A program made the position numbers and the translations under genes. The notes under the pieces were generated by a model, which was given only the letters and a program-made list of their open reading frames with translations, did not search any database and was not told where the DNA came from. A stretch of DNA of 64,000 nucleotides from Halosimplex litoreum. GTDB lineage: Archaea > Halobacteriota > Halobacteria > Halobacteriales > Haloarculaceae. The stretch covers positions 62,001 to 126,000 of the forward strand of contig NZ_CP065856.1 in assembly GCF_016065055.1 (NCBI RefSeq), read 5' to 3'. Shown piece by piece: positions 16,313 to 28,081 of the stretch; position 1 is the first letter of the stretch; each line of letters starts with the position of its first letter.

Positions 16313-18130
16313 ATGGCGACGCCGGCGTTTGCGCCCTTCGTCCTGCTCGCGGCTATCGTCGGGAGCGGCGTCGCTACGTTCGTGTGGGCGTTTCGCGACA
16401 CGCCGGGCGCGAAACCGCTGTCGGCGTTCGTCGCGGGGGCGAGCCTGTTCGCGCTCGCCCAGGGGATGGCGCTGGCGTCGCCGGGACTGGCCGGGAAGCT
16501 CCAGTGGTCGAGCGTCGCCGCGACCGTCTCGGTGGTCCTCCCGGCCGCCTGGCTGCTGACCGTCCTCGCCTACACCGAGAGCGACCGGTCGCTGGAACGG
16601 AGGGCGCTCGCGTTGTTGCTCGTCGAACCTCTCGTGTTCGCATCGCTGGTCTGGACGAACGACGCCCACAACCTCGTCTGGGCCGACCGCTGGATCGAGA
16701 CGGCCGGCGCGAGCGCGTATCTGACCCGGGAGTTCGGCCCCGGGATGTGGGCCCACGTCGGCTACTCCTACCTGCTCATCGCCGTCGGTGGGCTCGAACT
16801 CGTCCGGCTGAACTTCCGCACGACGGACTTCTTCCGCAGCCAGGGGACGGCACTGCTGGCCGCGATGTTCGTCGCCGCGTCGCTGTGGGCCGGGTCGCTG
16901 TTCGGCCTCGTCCCCAGACAGTACGACCTGGGCGGCGTCGGGTTCGTCTTCGGCGGTCTCGTCATGACCGCCACCCTGTTCCGCGGTCGGCTGCTGTCTA
17001 TCACCCCCGCGACCCGCCAGCTCGGCCGCGAGGCCGTCGTCGACGAGATGGACGACCGGATCGTCATCCTCGACGACGAGGACCGCGTCGTCGACGTGAA
17101 CCCCGCGGCCGCACAGCTCCTCGACGTCGACCCACAGGGGGTCGTCGGAACGCCGATCGGAACTGTCGCGCCAAGACTCGCGTCGGCGATCGACGGCGAC
17201 TCGACGGGGCAGACCGACCTGGAACTCGACGGCCCCGACGGACGCCAGTACTACGACGTGCGTGTCTCGCCGCTCTACCGCAGTTACGGCGGCGTCGCCG
17301 GCCGCGTCGTCAGTTTCCGTGACGTGACCGACCGCCGCCAGCACGAGCAGCGACTCGACGTGCTCAACCGCGTCCTCAGGCACAATCTCCGCAACGAGTT
17401 GAACGTCGTCGCCGGCAACGCCGAACTGCTCCGCCAGGACGTCGAGGAGACCGAGGACGTGCGTCGGCGACTCGACCGCATCGAGGAGACCGTCGACGGT
17501 ATCGTCGCCCGCAGCGAGAAGATCGGCCACGTCTCCAGAATGGTCGACGAGGAGTGCGACCAGGCGTTCGCCGCCGCCGAGCGGGTCGATAGCCTCGCCG
17601 ACGGCGTCGAATCCGCTCACGACGGCGTGACCGTCACCGTCGACCTGCCCGAGGGGCTGACAGTGGTCGGCGGCCCCTGTCTGGAGCGGGCCTTCGAGGA
17701 ACTGCTCGAGAACGCGGCCGAACACGCCGGCGACGACCCCGGGGTCAAGGTGCGAGCGCCGGACCGTCGGGGCGAGTTCGTCGAGATCCGGGTCGCCGAC
17801 GACGGGCCCGGGATCGAAGACCAGGAACGGACCGTCATCGAAGCGGGCCGCGAGTCGGCACTCGAGCACGGCAGCGGTGTCGGCCTCTGGCTCGTCAACT
17901 GGGTCGTTCGCGAATGCGGCGGATCCGTCGAGTTCGTCGACGAGGGCAGCGGTTGCACCGTCGCGCTCAGACTTCAGCGGGTCGACGCTGCCGACGGCGT
18001 CGGACCCGGTTCCGGCGGGGATTCGAACGGCGAGTCGGACGCGAACTCGGACCCGGGCTCTGCAGCCGATCCGACCGGTGAGGGAAGCACCGACGGTCGC
18101 GACCGGACGGAACTCGAAGCGGACGACTGA
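16313..18130 (+). CDS. Membrane sensor histidine kinase (7TM-PAS-HisKA-HATPase)
   Basis: 605 residues from ATG 16313. A TATA-like CATATACACTTATC lies about 30 bases upstream, implying a leaderless start there rather than at the earlier in-frame ATG. Seven hydrophobic helices fill residues 1-230. A PAS domain follows (IVILDDEDRVVDVNPAA), then an H-box (LRHNLRNELN) with the phosphorylated His. The ATPase has an N-box (LLENAAEHA), DDGPGIE and a GSGVGLWLVN lid. The last 40 or so residues are acidic and disordered. It is an orphan kinase with no receiver gene next to it. It is a paralogue of the kinase at 34522. Confidence 0.93.
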   Translation: MATPAFAPFVLLAAIVGSGVATFVWAFRDTPGAKPLSAFVAGASLFALAQGMALASPGLAGKLQWSSVAATVSVVLPAAWLLTVLAYTESDRSLERRALALLLVEPLVFASLVWTNDAHNLVWADRWIETAGASAYLTREFGPGMWAHVGYSYLLIAVGGLELVRLNFRTTDFFRSQGTALLAAMFVAASLWAGSLFGLVPRQYDLGGVGFVFGGLVMTATLFRGRLLSITPATRQLGREAVVDEMDDRIVILDDEDRVVDVNPAAAQLLDVDPQGVVGTPIGTVAPRLASAIDGDSTGQTDLELDGPDGRQYYDVRVSPLYRSYGGVAGRVVSFRDVTDRRQHEQRLDVLNRVLRHNLRNELNVVAGNAELLRQDVEETEDVRRRLDRIEETVDGIVARSEKIGHVSRMVDEECDQAFAAAERVDSLADGVESAHDGVTVTVDLPEGLTVVGGPCLERAFEELLENAAEHAGDDPGVKVRAPDRRGEFVEIRVADDGPGIEDQERTVIEAGRESALEHGSGVGLWLVNWVVRECGGSVEFVDEGSGCTVALRLQRVDAADGVGPGSGGDSNGESDANSDPGSAADPTGEGSTDGRDRTELEADD

Positions 18131-18431
18131 CGCCCGCCGACCCCCGTCCGGGAGTCGGTCCGCGCCCGAACCCGCGCTCACCGTCGGTGTGGCGCCGCTG
18201 GGTGTCCGTTTCACGCCGTGTCGGGTCCCGACGGTCGCTCGGCGGCCCGTCGCAATCGTACCGTTCACGACGCCGAAACGTGAACGGAGGCTCGCGTCCG
18301 ACGCCGTCGAGGGCGACGAGGAGAGCGCGACACGGTCCGACGGGGGACCGGCCGGAGAACGGGGTGACGAGAGGCGACGGCTCTAGTGAGAAGCGAGGGG
18401 GCACTCGCGGGAGAACGGCGGGTCGACCGCC

Positions 18432-19034
18432 TTACTCGAAGTCCCGGCGCATCGCGATCTCGAACCAGGGACAGAGCCGCAGTTGCCGGTACCAGCGCGG
18501 ATGCTCGTGCAGCCGCTCGTAGGGGACCCACATGTAGCCGCCGACCTCCTCGGGGTCGGGGTCGAGGGAAGTGTCGAGCAGCGTGGCCTTCAGTACCGCA
18601 CAGACCTCGTGTTCGAGGCCCTCGTCCATGTAGTAGCGCTTGTACTCGAAGCGGTCGGTCACCCGGAGGTTGTCGTACTGCTCGGGCGTGACGCCGAGTT
18701 CCTCCTCCAGGCGCTGGCGGGTCGCTTCGACCTGCGTCTGTCCCTCGACCGGGTGGGAGGCGACGGTGCCGTCCCAGTAGGTGTCCCAGAGCCGTTTCTT
18801 CGGGCTGCGCTGGGCGAGCAAGATGCGGTCGTCCTCGTCGAACAGCAGCGCGGTGAACGCGCGGTGGCGAGTGCCGTCGCCGGTGTGAGCGTCGAGGCGG
18901 TTGACCAGCCCCTGTTCCTCGTCGTTCTCGTCGACGGCGATCACCGACTGCTCGGCGTTCTCGTGGTAGTCGTCGGCTCCGTCGGCCGACGGCGCGCCGT
19001 CGCCTCCGGGAGCCCCCTCGTCGTCCGTACTCAT
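18432..19034 (-). CDS. idi: Type I isopentenyl-diphosphate isomerase-like Nudix protein (active-site Cys replaced)
   Basis: 200 residues from ATG 19034. A Nudix fold with TALLFDEDDRILLAQRSPKKRLWDTYW matches type I Idi, which interconverts IPP and DMAPP for isoprenoid lipids. The Nudix segment continues as SHPVEGQTQVEATRQRLEEELG, and the Glu-rich LEHEVCAVL keeps the metal/catalytic Glu region. In Escherichia coli Idi the catalytic Cys67 lies in NSVCGHP; the aligned segment here reads GTVASHP, with Ala at that position. The N-terminal 40 residues are acidic. Family assignment is good; isomerase activity is uncertain. Confidence 0.78.
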   Translation of the reverse strand: MSTDDEGAPGGDGAPSADGADDYHENAEQSVIAVDENDEEQGLVNRLDAHTGDGTRHRAFTALLFDEDDRILLAQRSPKKRLWDTYWDGTVASHPVEGQTQVEATRQRLEEELGVTPEQYDNLRVTDRFEYKRYYMDEGLEHEVCAVLKATLLDTSLDPDPEEVGGYMWVPYERLHEHPRWYRQLRLCPWFEIAMRRDFE

Positions 19035-19122
19035 GGGAGTCACGTGGGAGAGCGGGTTCAAACAGTCTTCGACTCGCGTCGGTGGTCGCTCCCGTCCGCG
19101 TCCGCCGGTTCGCGATATACGC

Positions 19123-19536
19123 TCACCCGACGCGCTCGTCCAGAATCAACCTCGTCTTCGTACTCACGACCTCGTCCAGCTCGCGGGTCTGGGTGATGAT
19201 CTCGTTGACCCGCTCGGTGTCCTGGGCGTCGACGACGAAGACGATGTCCTCCTCGCCGGAGACCTGCCAGACGAAGTCGACCTCGGTCCAGTCGGCGACG
19301 CGCTCGCTGATGTCGTGGGTGTCGACGCTCACGTCGACCCCGACCTCGATCATCGCTTTGACGTTCCCCGTCCGCGTCGCCACGGTGAAGCGCTCGATGA
19401 CGCCGTCCTCGACGAGCGACTCCACGCGGTTGCGGACCGTCCCTTCGGAGGTCCCCACGTCGTCGGCGATCTCCGTATACGGCGTGCGTGCGTCCCTGCG
19501 GAGGATGTTCAGGATCGCCCGGTCGAGGTCGTCCAT
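19123..19536 (-). CDS. Lrp/AsnC-family transcription regulator
   Basis: 137 residues from ATG 19536. The winged-helix HTH covers residues 1-55 (LDRAILNILRRDARTPYTEIA, then GTSEGTVRNRVESL). The ligand-binding RAM domain follows, with VSGEEDIVFVV and a final VVSTKTRLILDERVG. Proteins of this family bind amino acids and palindromic DNA as octamers. It is divergent from carA, with only about 100 bases between starts. A perfect 17-base palindrome sits in that gap, so control of carA and of itself is likely. In this genus Lrp-type regulators often act on nitrogen metabolism genes. Confidence 0.93.
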   Translation of the reverse strand: MDDLDRAILNILRRDARTPYTEIADDVGTSEGTVRNRVESLVEDGVIERFTVATRTGNVKAMIEVGVDVSVDTHDISERVADWTEVDFVWQVSGEEDIVFVVDAQDTERVNEIITQTRELDEVVSTKTRLILDERVG

Positions 19537-19572
19537 CGAATATCTCCACCTTCCGCACCACCCCACTTGACC

Positions 19573-19589
19573 GTTACGAAATTCGTAAC
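19573..19589. promoter_or_regulatory. Perfect palindrome between lrp-type gene and carA
   Basis: GTTACGAA and TTCGTAAC are exact complements around a central A, 17 bases in all. It lies 37 bases upstream of the Lrp gene start and 51 upstream of the carA start. It sits just outside a TATA-like GCTTATGC that precedes carA by about 30 bases. Size, symmetry and position fit an Lrp-type operator, an inference from context. Confidence 0.6.
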
Positions 19590-19639
19590 CTGGCTTCGAA
19601 AGCAAGGCTTATGCACGGAGGTGGTATACGCATCTCGTA

Positions 19640-20707
19640 ATGACGGACGCCTACGTGGCACTGGAGGGCGGACGCGTCGTCGAGGCGCGCGCTCGCTCGC
19701 CGGGCACGACTCGCGGGGAACTGGTATTCACCACAGCGTACACGGGCTACGAGGAGAGTCTCACCGACCCCTCCTACGAGGAGCAGATCCTCACCTTCTC
19801 CTATCCGCTGATCGGTAACTACGGGGTCCGAGAGGAGCGCTTCGAGTCCGACCGCGTCCACCCGCGCGGCGTCGTCGCACGCGACCTGACCGACGACGTG
19901 GTCGAGTGGCTCGAAGAGGAGGGCGTCCCGGCCGTCGACAAGCTCGACACCCGCGACCTCGTGACGGAGATCCGCGACTCCGGCGCGATGAAGTGCGGCA
20001 TCGCCGCGGGCGAAGACGTGACCGAGCAGGACGCGCTGGACGAACTCGACCAGTGCGAGCACATGAGCGACCACACGGAGATCGGCGACCAGGTCACCAC
20101 GCCCGACACCGTCGTGTACAACGAGGACGGTGACGGCGCGGACGTGGCGCTGATCGACTGCGGCGCCAAGGGCTCGATCGTCGACTCGCTCGTCGAGCGC
20201 GACGCGACGGTCCACCTCATGCCCCACGACACCACCGAGGCGGAGGTCGCCGAGCTGGACCCCGACGTGCTGTTCATCTCCAACGGCCCGGGCGACCCGG
20301 AGAACTTCGAGGAAGCAAACGAACTCGTCGACGACTTCGTCGGCGAGACGCCGATCGCGGGCATCTGCCTGGGCCAGCAGGTCGTCGCCAACGCGCTGGG
20401 CGGCGAGACCGAGAAGATGGAGTTCGGCCACCGCGGCGTCAACCAGCCCGTCCGTGACCTGCGGACCGACCGCGTCGTCATGACCACTCAGAACCACGGC
20501 TACACCGTCGCAGACCCCGGCGACAACCTCGAAGTCACCCAGATCAACGTCAACGACGACACGCCCGAAGGCCTGGAGAACGACGACCTCGACATCCTCA
20601 CCCGCCAGTACCACCCCGAGGCCAACCCGGGCCCGAACGACTCGAAGAGCTTCTTCGACGAGGTCCTGGCGATGGCCGACGACGAGCCCGTCACGACGAC
20701 GAACTGA
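19640..20707 (+). CDS. carA: Carbamoyl-phosphate synthase small (glutaminase) subunit
   Basis: 355 residues, normal length. The N-terminal domain has TGYEESLTDPSYEEQILTF. The class I glutaminase domain carries the nucleophile Cys243 in GICLGQQ, plus SNGPGDP and a His/Glu pair in QYHPEANPGP. It releases ammonia from glutamine for CarB, feeding both arginine and pyrimidine synthesis. Here carA and carB are not an operon: carB lies 3.35 kb away on the opposite strand. The palindrome upstream suggests control by the divergent Lrp-type regulator. Confidence 0.97.
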   Translation: MTDAYVALEGGRVVEARARSPGTTRGELVFTTAYTGYEESLTDPSYEEQILTFSYPLIGNYGVREERFESDRVHPRGVVARDLTDDVVEWLEEEGVPAVDKLDTRDLVTEIRDSGAMKCGIAAGEDVTEQDALDELDQCEHMSDHTEIGDQVTTPDTVVYNEDGDGADVALIDCGAKGSIVDSLVERDATVHLMPHDTTEAEVAELDPDVLFISNGPGDPENFEEANELVDDFVGETPIAGICLGQQVVANALGGETEKMEFGHRGVNQPVRDLRTDRVVMTTQNHGYTVADPGDNLEVTQINVNDDTPEGLENDDLDILTRQYHPEANPGPNDSKSFFDEVLAMADDEPVTTTN

Positions 20708-20739
20708 AGGCGTCTCTTCTCCGACCGCGCCGCCTCGTC

Positions 20740-21447
20740 TCACTCGGACCGGTCGACTGGTTTCCCGCGGTACTGGATCTCCGAGTCCGACCCGTCCGCT
20801 CCGCGAGCGGTGTCGCTCTCGACTCCGGCCTCGTCGGGCCCGTCACCACCGGCCGACCCGGAGTCCGACGGCGGCTCGTCGGGGACGCCCGGGTGGGCCT
20901 CGCGGCTGATCGGCTGGCCGCGGTAGGTTAGCTGGTTCGCACCGTCGTCTATCTCGATCTCCTCGGGCGACTCCGACGTGCGCTCCTCGACGTACTCCGC
21001 CGCTGCGGCGAGCAGCGACTCGCTCGTCGACCGCTTGGCCCAGCAGTGGTACTGCTTGCGCGGCGTCCGGAGGACGAATCGGTTTGCGAGCAGCCCGGTG
21101 TGATACGAGGCCGCGACGACCGAATCGTGGGGGACCTCGACCACGCTGTCTTCCTCGTCGCCACCGACCAGACAGAGCGTCCGACGGTCCGTGACGACGA
21201 CCGCCGTCCCGCGGTCGCCGGCCGGTTTCGTCGTGTTGCGCTTGGTTCCCAGGCCGATACCGCGTTTCGCGTTGGTCAGGACGTACGCCGGCGCCTCGGT
21301 CCCGTCGAGGCGCGTGACCGGGGGCCGGTGCAGTCGTCCCTCGGGGAACGCCTCCTCGCGTCCCGCGAGGACACCGACGGTCACCGATGGGTGTGGCGCC
21401 ATCTCCGCGAGTGTCATCGCCCTGTCGAGGGCGCTGCCCTCGGTCAT
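20740..21447 (-). CDS. PH-like domain protein with two C-terminal YRG motifs
   Basis: 235 residues. The first 150 residues form a beta-rich domain (AYVLTNAKRGIGLG, TAVVVTDRRTLCLVGG, NRFVLRTPRKQYHCWA) that resembles bacterial PH/GRAM-like folds. Two copies of a short motif follow, LTYRGQPISRE and IQYRGKPVDRSE, separated by an acidic linker. This resembles the YRG repeat of DUF4278-type proteins. No signal peptide or membrane helix is seen. The gene converges on carA with a gap of about 30 bases. Function unknown. Confidence 0.72.
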   Translation of the reverse strand: MTEGSALDRAMTLAEMAPHPSVTVGVLAGREEAFPEGRLHRPPVTRLDGTEAPAYVLTNAKRGIGLGTKRNTTKPAGDRGTAVVVTDRRTLCLVGGDEEDSVVEVPHDSVVAASYHTGLLANRFVLRTPRKQYHCWAKRSTSESLLAAAAEYVEERTSESPEEIEIDDGANQLTYRGQPISREAHPGVPDEPPSDSGSAGGDGPDEAGVESDTARGADGSDSEIQYRGKPVDRSE

Positions 21448-21598
21448 CGACTCCCTCCGGGCGGCGTCGCGGGCGACTCGCCAGTCATCGACCGGTCGTT
21501 GACACCGAGCTCATATCAGCATACGCCTACGATTCCTTTGGGTGGGGGTACGTCCTAATACGCTCGGATGTCAGCCGTCCGAACCCAGGTAGCACGGG

Positions 21599-21763
21599 CT
21601 AGCGTTCCCACTCGTAGAACCACCACGACGCGCCGAACAACAGGAGTCCGGCGCCAAGCGCCGACGTGGCCGGCTCCGGGAAGACGAACAGCACGAACCC
21701 GACCAGGATGAGGAGGCCCGGCTCGATCTCGTTCCAGTACTCGGAGTAGCTCGGGAGTGCCAT
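21599..21763 (-). CDS. Small membrane protein (54 residues)
   Basis: Starts at ATG 21763 (MALPSYSEYWNE). Hydrophobic residues 14-47 include PGLLILVGFVLFVFPEPATS and ALGAGLLLFGASWWFY, enough for one long or two short helices joined by a Pro. Such small membrane proteins are common between larger haloarchaeal genes. No partner is evident. Codon use and a hydrophobic start make it likely real. Confidence 0.6.
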   Translation of the reverse strand: MALPSYSEYWNEIEPGLLILVGFVLFVFPEPATSALGAGLLLFGASWWFYEWER

Positions 21764-21830
21764 GTGCCGTCGTTGGACGCCGACGGGCAAATACGTTGAC
21801 CAGCCGGTCGAGGCGGTCCGGACTCGTCCG

Positions 21831-22145
21831 CTATGCCGTGCCCGAGTCGTCCACCCGAACCAGCTTGACGTTGCCCCGCTGGTCGATCGTGACTCTGTAG
21901 CCCGAGTACGAGAAGGCGACCTCCATCTGCGCGGCCGACGACGGCGGCGTTTTGAACAGGTTCTCGATAGTGTGGTTGACCTCGCGGTACAGCGAGGGGA
22001 GTTCGGTCGTGTCTACTCCTTCGAGTCGCGCGACCAGTTCGAGAAACTCGTTGTCGGCCGTCTCCGACCGCGGCTCGATCTGTGCTCGCACGATCCCCGG
22101 GGGATCCCCCCGCTGCTCGTCGTCGTCGGACGGCTCCCGTGGCAT
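21831..22145 (-). CDS. HalOD1 output domain protein
   Basis: 104 residues from ATG 22145. After a disordered acidic start, the segment LVARLEGVDTTELPSLYREVN leads into VAFSYSGYRVTIDQRGNVKLV. That is the layout of the haloarchaeal HalOD1 output domain, found alone or attached to sensors and receivers. The usual proposal is a role in signal output, but its biochemical activity is not known. It stands alone, 67 bases from the small membrane protein gene. Confidence 0.82.
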   Translation of the reverse strand: MPREPSDDDEQRGDPPGIVRAQIEPRSETADNEFLELVARLEGVDTTELPSLYREVNHTIENLFKTPPSSAAQMEVAFSYSGYRVTIDQRGNVKLVRVDDSGTA

Positions 22146-22367
22146 ATACCGTACGATACGGAGCAAACGAGACAAGTGTAGTTGCCAGCTTTCGACGGGC
22201 TACCCACCGAGAACCGTTCGATCGACGGTACGATGACACCGTCGGGTTGCGAGTTCGAGGCCACCGGGCCACCGGGAACGCCGCCGCTCGCGGCCGGGAC
22301 GCTCCCGATCCAGCGGTGGCTCTCCAGTCGCCGAGCGGTGACGGAGAGGGAGACGGAGCGCCCGCGG

Positions 22368-22772
22368 TCAGGCCGGCGACGGCGTCTGCACGCTGGAGAT
22401 GTAGCCGGCCAGGTCGGTCGTCGAGATCATCCCGATGACACCTTCCTCGTCGTCGATCACGGGCAGGTGGTGGATCCCGTGTTCGATCATCAGGTCGGCG
22501 GCGTCGACGATGGAGGTCTGGGCGTCCGTCGTCACCACGTCGGTCGTCATGTAGCGCTCGACCGTGGTCTGGGCCTTCGGCTTGGACTTGGCGACGATGT
22601 CGACGAAGTCCGTCGTCGTGAGGATGCCCAGCAGCTGGTTGTCCTCGTCGACGACGACCAGCGACCCGACGCCGTTGTCCTGCATCTGGGTGGCGGCGTC
22701 CTCGACCAGCGTGTCGGGGCCGACGGCCTGGAGGTCCGAACTCATCAACCGCGCGACGAAGATGTCTTCCAT
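22368..22772 (-). CDS. Two-CBS-domain protein
   Basis: 134 residues from ATG 22772. Two CBS motifs are evident: TLVEDAATQMQDNGVGSLVVVDEDNQLLGILTTTD, and the second with SIVDAADLMIEHGIHHLPVID ending in GMISTTDL. CBS pairs bind adenine nucleotides and report energy state. Free-standing two-CBS proteins are regulatory partners whose target is usually unknown. Nothing adjacent suggests the target. Confidence 0.92.
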   Translation of the reverse strand: MEDIFVARLMSSDLQAVGPDTLVEDAATQMQDNGVGSLVVVDEDNQLLGILTTTDFVDIVAKSKPKAQTTVERYMTTDVVTTDAQTSIVDAADLMIEHGIHHLPVIDDEEGVIGMISTTDLAGYISSVQTPSPA

Positions 22773-22912
22773 AGACACCCCTACACATATCCAGCGTATA
22801 AACGTCGGCGGTCCCGGCAGAGCGGTCGGGCGAGCGGCCCCGCGCCGCGACCTCGGCCTGCCGGGGGGCTCGAACCGCAAGTCACAGGCACCCCCTCACG
22901 AAAGGGGGCCTC

Positions 22913-23236
22913 ATGGCGTGGTACCTCCTCCTCGTCGCCGGCCTGTTCGAGATCGCGTGGGCGATCGGCCTGGAGTACTCCGAGGGACTCAGCCGCCCGG
23001 CCCCGACCGCCGCGACCGGCGTCGCGATGCTGATCAGCGTCGTCCTGCTCGCGAAGGCCGTCGAGACCCTGCCGGTCGGCACCGCCTACGCCGTCTGGAC
23101 CGGTATCGGCGCCGTCGGCACCGCCGCGCTCGGGATCGTCCTCTTCGACGAACCGCTGAGCCCCGCCCGCGTCGCGTTCGTCGGCCTCATCGTCGTCGGC
23201 ATCGTCGGGCTGAACCTCACCGCGAGCGCGTCCTGA
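22913..23236 (+). CDS. SMR-family transporter, Gdx/SugE-like
   Basis: 107 residues with four transmembrane helices. The proton-coupling Glu in helix 1 is present (LFEIAWAIGLEYSEG). Helix 3 carries LPVGTAYAVWTGIGAVGT, the signature of the Gdx (formerly SugE) branch, whose characterised members export guanidinium. Function as an antiparallel dimer in the membrane is family knowledge. Export of guanidinium is therefore the best guess, with quaternary-amine efflux as the alternative. No second SMR gene is adjacent, so a homodimer is expected. Confidence 0.88.
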   Translation: MAWYLLLVAGLFEIAWAIGLEYSEGLSRPAPTAATGVAMLISVVLLAKAVETLPVGTAYAVWTGIGAVGTAALGIVLFDEPLSPARVAFVGLIVVGIVGLNLTASAS

Positions 23237-23269
23237 GGCGGGGCTGGCGCGTCGCGCGTCGACGGCGTG

Positions 23270-23416
23270 TCAGGTCTGCCGATACAGCAGCGTCGCGACG
23301 CCGACGGCGAGGAGGAGCAACCCCCACATCAGGTCGCCGCCGGGGAGGACGCCCAGTAGCAGGGTGACGATACCCGAAGAGATCAGCGACCAGCCGAGCG
23401 TGGTTCGGAAGGCCAT
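23270..23416 (-). CDS. Small membrane protein (48 residues)
   Basis: An open frame of 49 codons including the TGA stop, from ATG 23416. It encodes MAFRTTLGWSLISSGIVTLL, then a Gly-rich turn (GVLPGGDLMWG) and LLLLAVGVATLLYRQT. The two predicted helices and the positive C-terminus resemble other tiny haloarchaeal membrane proteins. It converges on the SMR transporter gene with a 33-base gap. Too short for certainty, but composition and frame use are gene-like. Confidence 0.55.
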   Translation of the reverse strand: MAFRTTLGWSLISSGIVTLLLGVLPGGDLMWGLLLLAVGVATLLYRQT

Positions 23417-23529
23417 GGGATCGGTTGGTGGTCCGAACGGAAAGGTGTCGGGTCGAGGTTCGCGAGCGGTCAGTTCGCGTGCTCACTTATCGGTTGGTTC
23501 CGGTTGTACTGGAGCGAAACGAAGTCGAG

Positions 23530-23949
23530 CGACAGCGACCGCACTCACCGGGGACAGCAGGCGATGGCCGCCCTCGACGCGCTCGCGGTCGCTGCGGCGG
23601 ATATTCTCGCTCCGCTCGAATAGTGCCGCCGCAGACGACTGAACTGCACGCGAGCGCACCTCGCCCGTTCAGTCCACCAGGAGAGCAAGCTCCGCTGAGC
23701 CCTCGTTCGCTCCACTCACGAGGACGCCAGGACCGCACAGCACCATGACCGCCGCGCGCAGCACCGCAGACGGCCACGAGCCTCCCCAGCCGATTCGCTC
23801 ACTCCGTTCGCTCATCCCTCGCACGGTGCTGGCGCGTCTGGCGAGATCGAAGCTCTCGCTAACCCTCGTTCGCTGCGCTCACGAGAAAGACGAGACTCGC
23901 GACAGCGCGCGCCACGGTGGATTGCTATCTCTCTCACCTGTACTGAGCA
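23530..23949 (-). repeat. Dispersed structured repeat, copy B
   Basis: Reverse-strand match to 10425-10726. The 67-base core (23759-23825) and the 28-base block (23897-23924) are identical to copy A. It is about 118 bp longer because two related hairpin inserts (23850-23885 and 23687-23723) enlarge positions that are short loops in copy A. The inner stem differs from copy A but still pairs: CTGCGGCGG at 23592-23600 with CCGCCGCAG at 23626-23634. Confidence 0.85.
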
Positions 23950-23980
23950 CGATCGACATCACCGCAGCTCGTGGCGGGTC

Positions 23981-24030
23981 GAAACGGAGAAAGAAAGCGG
24001 AGAAAGAAAAGGGAGAAAGAAAGCGGAGCA
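23981..24030 (-). terminator. Pyrimidine-rich tract after carB (possible terminator)
   Basis: Read on the carB strand this is a tandem CTTTCTTTCTCCG-like tract about 30 bases beyond the stop, with four near-repeats. Archaeal RNA polymerase terminates at U-rich runs without needing a stem, so it is a reasonable carB terminator. The repeats could also be simple slippage. Confidence 0.45.
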
Positions 24031-24059
24031 GTGGGAGGGGTCGAACCGGGGTCGACCGC

Positions 24060-27347
<3,288 letters not shown>

Positions 27348-27611
27348 TACTCGGGGGGAGTCCGCTCGTCGTAATAAACCCGGCGAAAGAATGCGGAAAT
27401 CGAAACGCAGTTTCGAAAATCGTATCTGGGCGGTGACGTCGCGGTTCGTCGACGGATCGCGTAGGACGGGTCGATTCGGAGGGCTCGCGTCGGTCGGATA
27501 TCACCGCGTGGGCGCGGCCGGCGGTCTACCGGAGCCACGACGAGGGAACGTAAATGAGCGACGATACGGCGACGACTACCAGCGGCGCGACTCCGTCCTC
27601 GAAGGACGGTC

Positions 27612-27842
27612 TCAGTTGGTCCGCTCGGTGAACTCGTAGCGGTAGGGCTGGTCGCGAATGACTTCGACCTCGCCGGTCTGTGCGTGGCGACCGAGAACGG
27701 TCGCCACGCGGTGGGCGCTGTCGAACTCCTCGCCGTGCTCGTCGAGGAGGTCCAGGATCTCCCTGGCCGTCAGCGGCTCCTCCGCGTCGGCCTCCTCCAG
27801 CACGGCGCGGATCCGCTCGAAGTCGCGCTGCCGTACGCGCAT
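27612..27842 (-). CDS. Small winged-helix DNA-binding-like protein
   Basis: 76 residues from ATG 27842. I prefer this to ATG 27869 because a TATA-like GTTTAATG lies about 27 bases upstream of it, fitting a leaderless mRNA. The sequence RDFERIRAVLEEADAEEPLTAREILDLLDEHG, with SAHRVATVLGRHAQTGEV and a beta wing (VIRDQPYRYEF), is a compact winged helix. A transcription regulator is likely, but no target is evident. Confidence 0.75.
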   Translation of the reverse strand: MRVRQRDFERIRAVLEEADAEEPLTAREILDLLDEHGEEFDSAHRVATVLGRHAQTGEVEVIRDQPYRYEFTERTN

Positions 27843-28081
27843 ACACTTCCGTATACTCTCCTCTACCATTAAACGCCGTCAGACAGCCGTCAGACGGCCG
27901 ATCTCCGCAGATCGCAGGACGGCACGGCCGCACGTCTGTCGTCGGTCGTCATACGTATCTGTCACCCGCGTGCAGCCAATCGAAAAGCTACCCGACTCTG
28001 TTCGGTATCGTAGAACTGTCGTTCGATCGGACTGCCCTCGGATCCGGACGAGTGCGGTCGATCGACCGGTTCGCGGCGCGC

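Larger units (their letters stand above)
23417..24059. other. Gene-free zone: repeat copy B and purine tract
   Basis: No convincing gene is present. The stretch contains copy B of the dispersed structured repeat (23530-23949, reverse orientation) and a purine-rich tandem tract (23981-24030) that lies just past the carB stop. The open frames crossing it are Arg-rich artefacts of the repeat. Confidence 0.8.

Noticed and set aside
27843-27869. Earlier ATG for the small winged-helix protein
   Set aside because: The TATA-like sequence overlaps it, so the later ATG fits a leaderless transcript better.
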